Source: Byssochlamys sp. IMV 00236
Lineage: Eukaryota; Ascomycota; Eurotiomycetes; Eurotiales; Thermoascaceae
Assembly: GCA_001931875.2 (NCBI GenBank)
Contig: MSJH02000733.1
Span: 1 to 29,896 of the forward strand
Reading direction: 5' to 3'
DNA length: 29,896 nucleotides
Shown here: positions 1 to 11,377 of the stretch, one piece after another
How the letters are laid out: the number at the start of each line of letters is the position of its first letter
How positions within the stretch are numbered: position 1 is the stretch's first letter
Made by a program: the position numbers and the translations under genes
The notes under the pieces: model-generated
What the model was told of the DNA's origin: nothing
Databases searched by the model: none
The model's input: only the letters and a program-made list of their open reading frames with translations

Positions 1-25
<25 letters not shown>
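1..25. repeat. Poly(T) run at window start
   Basis: 25 consecutive T at the left edge, followed by a T-rich leader that runs to the start codon at 50. It could be part of a pyrimidine-rich 5' leader of the first gene; the left boundary cannot be judged. Confidence 0.9.
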
Positions 26-32
<7 letters not shown>

Positions 33-49
33 TTTATTTTGTTGTCAAA

Positions 50-1516
50 ATGAACAACAATTATAATCAATATACACAGCAGCAACTACAAGGCTATAAT
101 AATGCTTATTATCCAGCTTATGGAGATCCAAATACACAATACTCAAACCAACCATATCCCAATTATGATTATTATTATCAACAAAATAACCAATATTATC
201 AACAATTAGAAGCATATAATAACCAACAGGCCGTTAATTCCACGAATACTTATGGAAGCTATGATCAACAGCAGAATTTAGCTCATTGGAACTATTATGG
301 ACACTATTATCCTCAACAACAACAACAACAACCTTTTCAAAGACCCATTAAATACAATAATAAATCAGTAAAGAACTCTGCAAACACTTTTAATAATCCT
401 GCTGCAGACACTCGACCAATGTAAGTGATTAATCTACAACTTGTCCTCTTTACTCATGTTACTGTAGGAGCAAGTATTGTTGCAATAGAATACTAAAGAG
501 TGTACAAGCCATTACACAACATGAGAGTTTACATATCAAATGTCCACAATGTGACTTTATGTGCTTAAAGTCATTCTTGGAAGAGCATGAAGAACAATAT
601 CATGGAAAACCAAGTACAAAGAAACAGTAAGTAGATCTGGAAAAAAAAAAGAGGGGCTCCTTATTCTTTTTTATATAGATCTAGGCCAGACGGTATTGTG
701 CCTCCTAATGCTCCGAAATTAGATACACCAGAACAACTTGCAGCATGGATTGCCGAGAGAAAGAAGAACTGGCCAAGTCAAACGAATGTTGAGCGAAAGG
801 TATGGTGTGAATCATAAAAACAATAGATTGGTCTATTGACAAAGTGGCGGGTATTATTATTTAGACACGTGAGGAAGCAGAAAAGATGGCAAGAGGAGAG
901 TTACCATTGAAGCGTAAAGCCAATTCACAGCAAGGACCGAATAAACGACAGGCTGTGAGCAATCAATCAAACGAAGAGAAGGATAATAATGACGATGATG
1001 ATGTTATGGACCCAGAAAAGGATGCCATTACCTCAAAAGATCCATCATCGATAGGAAAGATTTCATTACCTGAAGAGAATAAGCCAAAGAGAAGATGTAT
1101 ATATTTTATCAAGGGAAGATGTAATAAGGGAAGTAAATGTACCTTTTTGCATGAACGACCTACAACCAATGGTCCCAAGCAAGTAACAGTCATAAGGAAG
1201 CGACCCAACTTGCTTTACAAGGTATTGATGGATAGTCATACATATAAAAGAAATAGTTCTGACTGTGGTTAAATAGCTTTTGGAAAAGGACATTATGCAA
1301 GAAAAGAGCGTGATCTTGCAATGCTTTAGATATTTAGTAGATAACAACTTTTTTGGAAAAGAAGAAACTACTACTACTACTGCTACTACTACTGCTACTA
1401 CTACTGCTACTACTGCTACTACTGCTACTATTTCTGACATAGATAACAATAATCATGCTGCTATCCCCGTAGAAGAAGAGGATGATACCAAAAAACACAT
1501 AGAACAACTTGCATAA
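50..1516 (+). CDS. NUFIP1/Rsa1-like zinc-finger protein (box C/D snoRNP assembly)
   Basis: Five exons: 50-420, 468-626, 679-799, 865-1221, 1277-1516, giving 415 aa. All introns are GT-AG and 47-65 nt long, and the reading phase is kept across every junction. Residues 1-110 are a Q/N/Y-rich low-complexity region. A cysteine/histidine-rich finger follows at about 127-167 (CPQC and a following H-x4-H). Residues about 193-217 hold the NUFIP1 signature (WIAERKKNWPSQTNVERK). A CCCH finger lies at 295-313 (C-x7-C-x5-C-x3-H), and a Thr/Ala repeat at 367-387. In the known family, NUFIP1 and yeast Rsa1 are nuclear factors that link R2TP to box C/D snoRNP assembly; that role is inferred here from the NUFIP1 motif. 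AATAAA follows the stop at 1523-1528. The gene is convergent with the chitin synthase. Confidence 0.88.
1367..1429 (+). repeat. Coding trinucleotide repeat (ACT/GCT)
   Basis: Twenty-one codons of ACT interrupted by GCT in the order T5-A-T3-A-T3-A-T2-A-T2-A-T. They lie in the last exon of the NUFIP1-like gene and encode a Thr/Ala tract. Confidence 0.95.
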
Positions 1517-1872
1517 ACACTTAATAAAAAATGATACATCATAAAGCAGTCACTTATGACTGCTTAAATTGAAAAGCGTTATGCAAGCTTATTTCCTACA
1601 CTTTACGAAAAGGCTCACTTGAAGGGCAGGTCAAGCACTGTCTATTGTTCTTCATGGGATGTCTTTATTTACAATACACAACATAATGAAAGCCCTCCTC
1701 TCCTTCAGAGGACATCCAAAAGAAATAATCCGTTCATTATTTTTCTAGTTTTATTGACAATATGTATACAAATAGTTTTTATTTAAATAATAAATACACA
1801 AAAAGGGCTGTATATAATATAAAATGTTATCATTACACGCTTGCTTTTCTTTTTTTCTCTCTCTCTCTCTGA
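1517..1872. other. Convergent intergenic region
   Basis: This 356-bp gap separates two 3' ends. It holds AATAAA for the left gene (1523-1528) and, on the minus strand, AATAAA for the chitin synthase (1750-1755, about 118 nt past its stop). A CT run lies at about 1857-1870. I see no gene in it. Confidence 0.7.
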
Positions 1873-4569
1873 TTAACCAGTAAAGATTTTGAAGATCAAG
1901 TAGAGAGTTGAACCAGTAAATCGAATAACAGACAGACCTGCGACAGACCAAAGGATGAAACCAAGATAGATGGACGCCTTACCCTTGATGTCAATCACTG
2001 TAGTGTTTGCGATAGCAACGACAAGTGCCAGATTAGAAATGATCCAAGCCAAGACAAGACGAGTACGGAAAGAGCGGTAATAATCTTCTTGCTTCGTCTT
2101 GGCATCACGGTGTGATTTCTCTGGTTCAATCTTCTTGGTTAATTCGACTTGAGCATCAATAAATGCAGCATTGATATCCTTTTCTTCAACTGGCACTTCA
2201 ACTTCAACTGCCAAATCACCTGAACCGTCCTTCTTTGCCTTGACAACACCCAAATCAGTAGCAACTGTGTTATCGCCCTTGGTACCCCAGGAGACATCGT
2301 GTGTATTACAAAAGGCGTAAATGTTGAGCACGTTTGTATAACTAGGAGATAAAAGGATGTACTGAATGAAGCTTGTAAACATGTGCCATGGGTCAAGGAA
2401 CATGAAGCTGGACACAAAGTACATGACATAGGTTGCGCAGAGTGAGATAATGATGTTTCTGAATGTAGACTGTTCCAGCATCTCTATAAACTGACCTCCT
2501 GAGGTCTCGACTACCGTCTTTACACCGACAACCGTGATCCAGATAGCAGCAAACATCATGTAGACCATCAAGATAGCAAAGAAAACCATGGAAGAAGTGT
2601 AGGCAATCTTTGAACCTTGGGGACGATTACCTAAGGCCATGATGAATTGAATGACAATAAGAACAATATAGATGTAATTAAAGACCGTGTGTAGCGTTTC
2701 TCCTGTATCTGGGCTAAAGGGTGGATCGGTAAGAGTTGAACCATCGACACCGTGACCAAGAGCCTTTGTCAAGATGAAGAAGGTAAGATAAAAGTTACCC
2801 AAGGCGAACCATGAGAAGATCAAGTTGTACGTGTTGTAAATGTCTTCGACCATAAACATCATCTTACGAAGGTAAGAGTGATCGGATTGCCACACTTTAC
2901 GCCAATGGTATAAAGCATAAACACCTGCAAAGAAGGAACCGTTCAACCAACGTCTTCTTTGAGAGATGAATTCATCCACCTTGTCAGGTACATCTGTTTC
3001 ACCATAAGAGCTTGAGACGTAGTGCAATACCCAATGGGCTTCTTTCTTAGCCACTAGTTCGTAACATAAGATACGATCTTCAGCCAAATACATGTTGGCC
3101 GTAAAGATATCTGCATCACCACCATGTTGTGTCTCACCCAAGAAATACTTTTCGAGCGGTCCATGTCCGTTCACGTCGTTCTGAAGCGCCTTGAAACGAT
3201 AAGCTGAGAAGGCACCAGGCAAGACAGAGATATAACCAAAGACAGATTCAAGAGGCTTATCCAGAATATTAGACATCTTGTATTCAAAGTTCTGGGCTGC
3301 GACTAGGGGATTCAACAGCGCCACACCTGCTGTACCAGCCATGGCACGAATTTCACCACAGGCACCAGCAATGTTGGAATTGATATCGAATGCCTTCCAA
3401 AGGTGGTAGATCGATGTTCCACCTGGTTTCGTACCGACATCAATCAAGACACAGATATGAGGGTCAATGACGGGACCAAATGCTTGAAAGAACCAACGAT
3501 GGGAGTTGATCTTTTTCTGATTCTTTTCCTTGAGACAAAACAGGATCTGACAAGGCACGACGTTCTTTGAACCTGCCTTTTTCACTTCCATATTTGGATC
3601 AACTGATACCTGTGTTGTGTATTCGTAAATGTGTGCAGTCACTGGTTTACCGTGAACGACGTTTTTGGCGATACCGTCTTGATATACACCCAAGAGAGCC
3701 AAAACAGAAAGCGTACGTTGATTGATCTTGTTACGACCATCAGACACGATACACACAACTACCTTTTCCCAGCCATTAGGTCCCCACGTTCTTGATCGAT
3801 CCCTTGTACAGAGGTGAGCAATATTCTTCATGACACCATGCATTGTACGAGCGAATAAAACTTCGTCTTCCTGTATGTATAATTTAGGTTAGCATCAGCC
3901 CTTTTTTTAGTTTAATGTCACTTACGTTGTACATTGTGAGTACGATAAATAACTCAGTTTTTCTTCCCAACATTGGCTGACGAAGTGTATAGCCGTCACT
4001 TGCAAAATCTTTTGGATCACAGGTTGCTGCTGTATATCGCATGTGTGTGAATTCTTTACCATCCTTGATCGGAACGTCATTCAGATAAGCAGTTGGCACA
4101 GGACAGTCCAAGACGAGATTACCCTTTGTCAATTTGACTTGTCTGGCTATTAAAAAAAAATATTGTAATCTTAGTCTATTATCCTCGATATATAAAAAGA
4201 AAAATTCTTACTTGTCTTAAAACGACGAGGTTGACGTCTGGGGGCTTGGCCATAATGCATATTTGGAGAAGGTGGAGCAGGATTGAAGTAAGCTGGAACA
4301 CCTGGACTGACAGGGCTTGGATTATTGTTGAATGGAGGATAAGGTTGTTGTACGGCTGGACTACCAGGGAAATTGGGAGGAGGAGGGCTTGTGGGATATT
4401 GGGTTGGAGGATAGGCAGGTGATGTTAATAGAGGTTGTTTGTCAAAGTGAGGTTGATCCTCTGGATAAGGGTCTTCAAAAGGTGAACGATGCACGGGAGG
4501 TTGATTCGAGAATTGTGTATCTTGAAGTGGGAACTGATCATGTTCCGGTTTTGGTCCTTCAGGATACAT
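1873..4569 (-). CDS. Chitin synthase (division 1, class I-III type)
   Basis: Three exons on the minus strand: 4569-4212, 4146-3926 and 3870-1873, giving 858 aa with phase kept at both junctions. The enzyme polymerises UDP-GlcNAc into chitin at the plasma membrane. The first 110 residues are a Pro-rich, disordered cytosolic tail. The chitin synthase N-terminal motif follows ([14 protein letters not shown]), then the GT2 core: [10 protein letters not shown] near residue 335, EDR at about 457-459 and QRRRW at about 497-501. At least five hydrophobic segments follow over residues 540-690, and two more near the C-terminus ([17 protein letters not shown] and the final 30 residues). The charged loop between them carries EKDIN. 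There is no myosin or cytochrome-b5 domain, so it is not class IV-VII. The start at 4569 is the first ATG of the Pro-rich frame. Confidence 0.93.
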
Positions 4570-5260
4570 TTTGATTGTTGAGAAAGAAAGAAAAAAGAGA
4601 AAAACAAACAATCAGGTACTTTTTTTTTCATATTTATTTAAACTGCAATTTTCTTGTGAAACAGTTATTTATATCACTTGGCAAAAATCAGCCACACAAA
4701 CATACACCCAAGGTTTTTTTTTTACTCTCCTCTAAAATGGCTATTTTTTATTTTTATTTTTTTTCTTTTAGTAAAATGTCCTAAATAACCAATAATAAAA
4801 AGAGAGCATTTTTAGCCATTGTCCCCCCTCTTTCTTTATTGTTGTCCTCCTCTAATTAACTTTTAATAGAAAATTTCCTTTTTCTCTATTCTGACCCTTT
4901 CAATATCAGTTTATCGAAGTAGATAATTAAGCTATCCTCTTTTTCTTTTCTCCAAAACTAACCTGATTTATCACAATCAATAAGCTCTCATTTCTCTATG
5001 TAGTCTTTTCACAGATCTGTCATTGTAGGCCATCTTATTTTTCTGATGATTTCTGATTTATTTTCTCAAACAAGATTCCCTCAAATAACTTGGCTATCAA
5101 TCATGTTTTTTTTTTTTCTCCATTGTGAACAAAAGAGTCAATTAGGAAAACTTATGCAATCTGCATACAATGCCATAATATGGTGCCACAAGCTTTACTT
5201 TAAAATAGTCACTGTAGAATAATAGCGAGCCCATTTCTTTCCTTTTTTTTTCTACTTTGT
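4570..5260. promoter_or_regulatory. Divergent promoter region, chitin synthase / D-lactate dehydrogenase
   Basis: These 691 bp lie between two divergent start codons, so both promoters must be here. The sequence is rich in T and pyrimidine tracts (for example 4733-4772, 5106-5120, 5237-5250), typical of fungal leaders. No specific operator is recognisable, and the short open frames within it look incidental. Confidence 0.5.
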
Positions 5261-6971
5261 ATGTGGACAAGAAGACTCGTCTGCAGACCATACCGACCCA
5301 CGCAAAGATGCAAAAGATTGTACCAAACATCATCAACACCTATACAAAGAACAGTACTACCTACGATTGCTCTTACTAGTCTTATCGCAGGCGGAACAGG
5401 ATATTGGTTAGCGTCTAAAAGCGAACCAAAAACATCTGTCATCCAGAAAAGAGCCATGATGCCCACGCAAAAAACTCTACACAAGGCATTTAAAGAGCTC
5501 CAGACTATTCTTTCACCTGAGCATGTCACTGTAGACGAACAAATCCTTCAAGAACACGGGTATTCCAACAACTCTTATCACGACGAAGGTGCACCCAACA
5601 TTGTCGTCTTTCCTTCCAATACGGAACAAGTAGCTGAGATTGTGAAAATAGCAGACAAGTATAGTTTACCCATCATCCCATTCTCAGGCGGAACCTCACT
5701 CGAAGGCCACTTTACGGCGCCTAGAGGCGGTATCTGTATCTCATTCACAGAACATATGGATCATATCATTGCCTTTCACCCAGATGATTTAGATATTGTC
5801 GTACAACCTGGAGTGCAATGGGAAGTCTTGAACCAGTTCTTGAAAGAGCACAATTTATTTTTCCCAATGGATCCAGGACCTGGGTAAGAAAAGACATTAA
5901 ATCCGTGTACTTTTTTAAACTCTTAATAGTGCATGTATCGGTGGCATGGTTGGTACATCCTGCTCGGGGACAAACGCAGTACGTTATGGCACGATGAAGG
6001 AGTGGGTTATTAATTTAACCGTTGTTACGCCAGATGGCAGGATTATCAAGACACGTCAACGACCTAGAAAGTCATCCGCGGGATACGATCTGACGAGACT
6101 ATTCATTGGCGCTGAGGGTACATTAGGAGTTGTCACCGAGATCACATTAAAGCTTGCAGTCATACCCCAAGTACAAGCCGTGGCTGTATGTGATTTTCCT
6201 AGTATCAGAGACGCAGCAGCGGTTGTGCCCGAGATCATTCAAGCCGGTGTACAAGTGGGTGCAGTCGAGCTCTTGGATGCATTGATGATGAAGGCCATTA
6301 ATTTATCTAGTCCTGATCTGGGTTATGCAGAGAAACCGACCTTGTTTTTTAAATTCTCAGGAGCATCCCAAATGGTCATCGATCAGGAAATTAAAATAGT
6401 GTCGGATATTGCCAAACGACATCAAGGAGGTGAATTCAAGTACGCAAAAGATGAAAAGGAAAAGGAGACCTTGTGGGAAGGAAGAAAAGTAAAAAAAAAA
6501 AAAAGAGAGAAAGAGAGGTGGAAATGATGACATACTTATATACGCGTGTTTCAATAGATTGCACTTTGGTCATCCACTTTGCTCAAGCCAAATGCATCTG
6601 TTTGGACAACAGATGTAGTCGTGCCTGTTTCTCGATTACCCGAATTGATACAAGAAACACAAAAGGATATCGAAACAAGCCCACTGCCTTGCCCCTTAGT
6701 CGGACATGTGGGTGACGGAAACTTTCATGTATTTATCTTGTTTGATCAAAGCAACACAGAAGAACATGCAGAGGCTGTTCGATTAAATAAGAATCTTGTT
6801 GAAAGAGCCATTCAGATGGAAGGTTCTATCACAGGAGAACATGGAGTGGGTATTGGTAAAAAGAAGTATTTAGAAAAAGAATTGGGTAAAGAGACGATTG
6901 ATGTGATGAAAAAGATAAAATATGCTATTGACCCCAAGGGAATCATGAATCCTGACAAGGTGCTACCTTAA
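5261..6971 (+). CDS. D-lactate dehydrogenase (cytochrome), mitochondrial, FAD-linked
   Basis: Three exons: 5261-5883, 5930-6488 and 6558-6971, giving 531 aa. The enzyme oxidises D-lactate to pyruvate and passes electrons to cytochrome c (Dld1 family, EC 1.1.2.4). The N-terminus is Arg-rich and lacks acidic residues (MWTRRLVCRPYRP), then has a hydrophobic segment at about residues 33-50. This fits a mitochondrial presequence plus inner-membrane anchor as in yeast Dld1. The FAD-binding 4 domain covers about 110-290 (PFSGGTSLEG; MDPGPGACIGGMVGTSCSG spans the first junction). The FAD-oxidase C-terminal domain has GHVGDGNFH near 443 and GEHGVG at 487-492. Intron 2 has a weaker donor (GTAAAA) and a purine-rich body. 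AATAAA (6970-6975) overlaps the stop. D-2-hydroxyglutarate dehydrogenase is a close relative, but the presequence and anchor favour Dld1. Confidence 0.88.
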
Positions 6972-7423
6972 TAAAGCCATATTTTTGATTTTTTTTTTTT
7001 TGCATAATTTAAAACGATTGGTCTAGAGAATACATGTTTCAACTTAAATAATTGTTTAGCTGCATGTTTGGCACTAAATATTAATCCCGCATAAACTTTT
7101 TTTTTTTTTTTTTTGCTTGACTTTCTCCTCAAACTTCTCCCTCTCTTTTATCTCCTTGGATCAATGATGTTTATATCGAATACAATAGATACAAAAAAGG
7201 GAGAAGTCAAAGAGGAGCACAAAGAGAGAGAGAGAATAAGTAACAAAAATACCTTGTGCACCATATGACTTTCCCTTTATGAAAGGAATTAGACAAACCC
7301 CTTATTTTCCTTTCTCCTTTTTTTTTGCTTATTTACTCTTCTCGCTTATCTCTCTCTCACGCACACCCACTTTTTTTTTTCTCTTTCTTTTTTCTTTTTC
7401 TTTTTATTTATTTATTCTAAAAT
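6972..7423. promoter_or_regulatory. Intergenic / promoter region of the 14-3-3 gene
   Basis: This 452-bp gap between two plus-strand genes holds an 18-T run (7097-7114), a GA run (about 7218-7235) and a long CT/T-rich leader (7300-7420) just before the 14-3-3 start codon. No defined binding site is recognised. Confidence 0.45.
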
Positions 7424-8513
7424 ATGGCAAACACTGTAAGTTGAAGGTATTCTTTTTTTTTTTTTAATGTCTCTAATATAATTTGCTTTAGGAACGTGAT
7501 ACTCAAGTAACTTGACACTGACATAAATACATAATATAAATGCTTACATTATATAGGTTTATATGGCAAAGATTGCCGAACAAGCTGAGAGATATGATGG
7601 TAAGTTACAACATTCCTTTTTAAAATAGTTTATTCACATTATAAAATAGAAATGGTTTCCTTTATGAAAGACATGGTCAAGGTAATGTTTTTAAAGATAA
7701 AACAAAGAAAATACCAAGACTGATGATAAAAAAAGTTGAATGATGGCCTATCAGTTGAAGAACGTAATCTTTTGTCTGTCGCATACAAAAATGTCATTGG
7801 TGCACGTCGTGCCTCTTGGAGAATCATCTCGTCTATTGAACAAAAGGAGGAGAGTAAAGGAAACCAAGCTCAGGTATCCAAGATTAAAGAGTATAAGCAA
7901 AAGATCGAACAGGAATTGTACGGTATTTGTAATGACGTATTGGACCTTTTGACCACACACCTTGTTCCTACTGCGAAAGACAGTGAAGCTAAAGTATTTT
8001 ATTACAAGATGTAACGTACACAAATATTTATATCATGCGTGCGCGTGCGACTTACATAACATATAGGCAAGGTGATTATTATCGTTATATTGCTGAATAT
8101 GCTTCAGGCGAAACACGTCAGCAAGCAGCAGATAATGCTCATGAAGCTTACAAGAAGGCTACTGAAGTAGCTGAAGCCCAATTGGACGCAACACACCCTA
8201 TTCGTTTAGGACTTGCCTTGAACTTTTCTGTCTTTTACTATGAAATCTACAACTCTCCTGACCGTGCATGTCAGTTAGCCAAGGATGCCTTTGACAACTC
8301 TATTGCAAAACTTGATGCCTTAAATGAGGAATCTTATAAAGATTCTACCCTTATCATGCAGCTATTAAGGGACAATCTTACTCTTTGGACAGCTGAAATT
8401 CAAGATAGTAAGTAAAGAAAAAACTAAAAAAAAAAAGGGTTAACAATTGACGCGATTCATCATTAGCTGATGCTGCCAAGGATACTACAGTTCCAGAAAA
8501 TGAAGAAGCCTAG
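7424..8513 (+). CDS. 14-3-3 protein
   Basis: Seven coding exons: 7424-7435, 7492-7506, 7557-7599, 7650-7681, 7736-8010, 8067-8407, 8467-8513, giving 254 aa, the usual family length. It is a dimeric phosphoserine/phosphothreonine-binding adaptor that acts mainly in the cytoplasm. The N-terminus reads [20 protein letters not shown] once the micro-exons are joined. The family signature [20 protein letters not shown] is intact and includes Lys and Arg residues of the phosphopeptide groove. Downstream are GDYYRY(I)[17 protein letters not shown] and [12 protein letters not shown]. The C-terminal tail is short and acidic (PENEEA), as in other 14-3-3s. All introns are GT-AG, 49-59 nt, and phase is consistent. 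AATAAA lies at 8561-8566. The first two coding exons are unusually small. Confidence 0.95.
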
Positions 8514-8606
8514 AAAGACATATGGTCATCTTTTTATCTCTCTTTTTTTTATATATCTTTAATAAACAAAATAAAAAAAAACTATCTAGTTTTTTCTTGA
8601 TTCATT

Positions 8607-11151
8607 TTATTTTTGATGATAAAGTATTTCAAGGTCACTGGGTCTGACAAACAGAGCTCGCTGAGGATCAGTATAAAAGTATCGAACTCCATCTACCGAA
8701 CCATCACTCTTGCCCACTATAATAAGAGTTGAGTCATTGACACATTTAATAATAATAATCATGACTTACATCTACTCTCAAGTTCTACACCAATATAGGG
8801 TCCCTCTGCAAATTCAACGGGGCCAATATACTTGATGGTACCCAGTGTCGGTAAGGGGCGATTGAGTAATTTAATCTTGTCGCCTATGCCAAGTACATTA
8901 TTATCTGCTTCCTCGTCATCACTTATATCGCTGCTGCCAATACTCCATCTTGATCTTCTTCCTTTTCCTGTATGTCCTCCTTTTGCCATCTTGGCTGTCA
9001 AAGTAGGCTTGGAGGGTGATCTGGATCGTGCCGGTGTCACGGGCAATTCAAACTTTAATCGGCTCGGACGCTCTTCTAGTCGAGGAGGTGGTGGAAGGGG
9101 ATCCAGAGGAAGCAATTGGTCTGTCAATGATGTGAACGAAGAGCTCGTTCGAAGCATCGGCCGTTGTTGTTCAAGCAAAGATGATGTGGTCGATAACCGG
9201 TTACTTGTCTCCGTTTCTAAGAGATGAAGTTGAGCATCGCCTAATGCGCATTCGGCAGAGAACGCTCTTGGCCTGGTCGGAGGATGAACGCGGTCTGTGG
9301 AAACCATGGAGAGTCGACGGATATAGGATGATTTTTTGAATTTCCGTGGCTTGAAGCTGAAGATGGTGGTAAAATCTGAATCGTATGGTTTACTGAGAGC
9401 GCGGTAAGGCACGTTGGTGTCCTCGGACAACTGACGCAGCGTGGTCTTTTCGAGCTTCATGAAGCCGCCTTGGGCCTTGACCTTGGTCCATCGTTGAGCA
9501 ATGTACGCAGCACATCGCTTTCTGGCTTTCAACAGCACATCGTCAATAGCCATATTCTTGACAACCTCTTGTCGTGCGATCAGGTAACGAACAATACCTT
9601 GATATATAACGCCTGCGTTTGTTTCTTGAATACCTTTCGTCAGTACATGAGACAAGAGGAAATCAAGAAAGTCAACAGAGAAACCAGCTCCGATGCCATC
9701 CACGCAGGACAATAGAATGGGGTATTCAACGCAGTAAAAATCAAAGAACTGAGATACCATGCTGACTGTATAATGTAGAATGGGGTATATTAAATCCAAA
9801 GCAGGTCGGGACCAAGAAGGAGAAGGATCTGCGCAGCGGATGTGGGAAAAGCAAAGGTGAAGGGCGTGTAGAACATGAATGGCATTATGTTTTGTCACAT
9901 TTGAGAATGTGCGTGCTTCGATGTCATGGATGATGGTTCTCTGTTTGCGACTACGAAGAAACGGGTCTTGTTTGAGCATAGCCTGTAGCATATTTTCGCC
10001 TACTGTCGCTGCAGAAGGAACCAAGGAGGCAATAAGAAACGAAAAGGGACGTTGTGGCCAAAGTGAAGGAAGTGAATGCACAGGATCGCAATAAAGAAGA
10101 ACTAGCGCTTGCTTCAGCTCTGGCAGTCCTTCTGCGTGCTTGTCGGACCAAGCCAACATGGAGGGAAGCAAGACTGCGCATTCATGGCATACGCATTTGA
10201 ACTGATGACATAACTCCTGCATTTCATATAATAGGGCTTTCCCAAGAGTCTCATTGTGCCCAAGATAGTCTGCAGCATAGAATGTCTTTTGGATAACTCT
10301 CAGAGCATGCTTCTTTTGTAAAAGTCGACGTTGCAATGCTGATTTTGAGGGATCGGACGGAAGTGGGGATACTGTGACTTTATCTGTGTAGAAAAAATGG
10401 AGAAGTGTGTCAACAATGGCTGCATTAAAAAGATCGTCTGTCAAATGAACGACTGAACTCGATGCTTCCTGAAACTGGGTGCAAAAGAGCGAGTAAAAAT
10501 AAGGTGATTGGACAGCCAAAAGGAACTTGTGAGCCTTAAAAGAGGCAATGTGAGTATCTACTGGATATGTGTGGTTATCAGGACTTGTAGATAAAATCAC
10601 GACTGTGTCAGGTTTTTTGGCTTCGTCAGATGATGATACAATGTGAATGGTTACATCGGTCGCCATATCTTCATGCAGCATTCGTTTCAGGTCACTGACT
10701 AATTGCACAGAATCGGGTACGGCATCAGAATGCAAAGGTAAGAGAGGCGTGCCTAGTCGAATGCTGAGTGCTTCCAATTCATTTCGTATCAATTCTGATG
10801 TATCATTCAAGTCTGGTGATACAAAGGAAGCAGTGTACCAGAAACGGAGTAAAGAAGTAAATGAAGTTTGACGAACGACATGACTGATATCCAACTTTAA
10901 AGGCAAATGGGTTCCATCCAGTATTTCTGGTAAATAACGTTCTATGAAGCTTTTCGGTGCTCGGGCTAAAATAATGGCTTTATATTGTAAATTAGTTTTC
11001 AATGAAGCGTTCGATTGTTTCTTTGTTTACCTCTATGAGCCCATACTTCAGTTGAAGGAAAACAAAAGCATACGTCGGCCAAGTATTCTTTAGGATGATT
11101 GAAGAGCTTGTTTAACGAATCATGAAGAGTACCAGGAGGTGTATCAAACAT
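8607..11151 (-). CDS. Tandem BTB/POZ protein with C-terminal CAP-Gly domain
   Basis: Three exons on the minus strand: 11151-11031, 10977-8770 and 8716-8607, giving 812 aa. Residues about 22-100 look like a first BTB/POZ (DVCFCFPSTEVWAHRAIILA, then SFTSLLRFWYT). Residues about 150-245 are a clearer second BTB (DVTIHIV, SFKAHKFLLAVQSPYFYSLF, LLHFFYTDKV). A long helical middle follows, similar to the C-terminal part of other fungal BTB proteins, then a Ser/Pro/Arg-rich linker (about 575-720). The CAP-Gly domain spans about 733-812 (GTIKYIGPVEFAEGPYIGVE; GKSDGSVDGVRYF; LFVRPSDLE). CAP-Gly domains bind EEY/F tails of alpha-tubulin and end-binding proteins. BTBs mediate dimerisation or Cul3 binding. 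The combination suggests a microtubule-linked adaptor, which is inference. The usual GKNDG motif reads GKSDG. The gene ends 93 bp from the 14-3-3 stop. Confidence 0.85.
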
Positions 11152-11220
11152 TCCTCTGCTGTTTTCTCTTTAACAAAAAGGAAAAAGGAAGAGAGAAAGG
11201 ATATTGCTTATAGAAAGAAG

Positions 11221-11248
<28 letters not shown>
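11221..11248. repeat. Poly(A) run (28 nt)
   Basis: Uninterrupted run of 28 A just upstream of the BTB/CAP-Gly start. Read on the minus strand it is a poly(T) tract in that gene's presumed promoter or leader. Confidence 0.95.
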
Positions 11249-11252
<4 letters not shown>

Positions 11253-11351
11253 CAAAATATTAAAGCAAAATAAAGACAGCGCTGAGCTCATAATTTCTAT
11301 ATAAAAATAATAAATGCTATTTTCGAAACGTCAACTGAAACGCAACAGTAG

Positions 11352-11377
11352 AAAAAAAAAAAAAAAAAAAAAAAAAA
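11352..11377. repeat. Poly(A) run (26 nt)
   Basis: A second uninterrupted A run, about 100 nt from the first. The intervening 103 nt are also A/T-rich and contain several AATAA-like strings. Confidence 0.95.

Noticed and set aside
8832..10871. Plus-strand open frames within the BTB/CAP-Gly gene
   Set aside because: They are antisense shadows of a well-supported coding exon.
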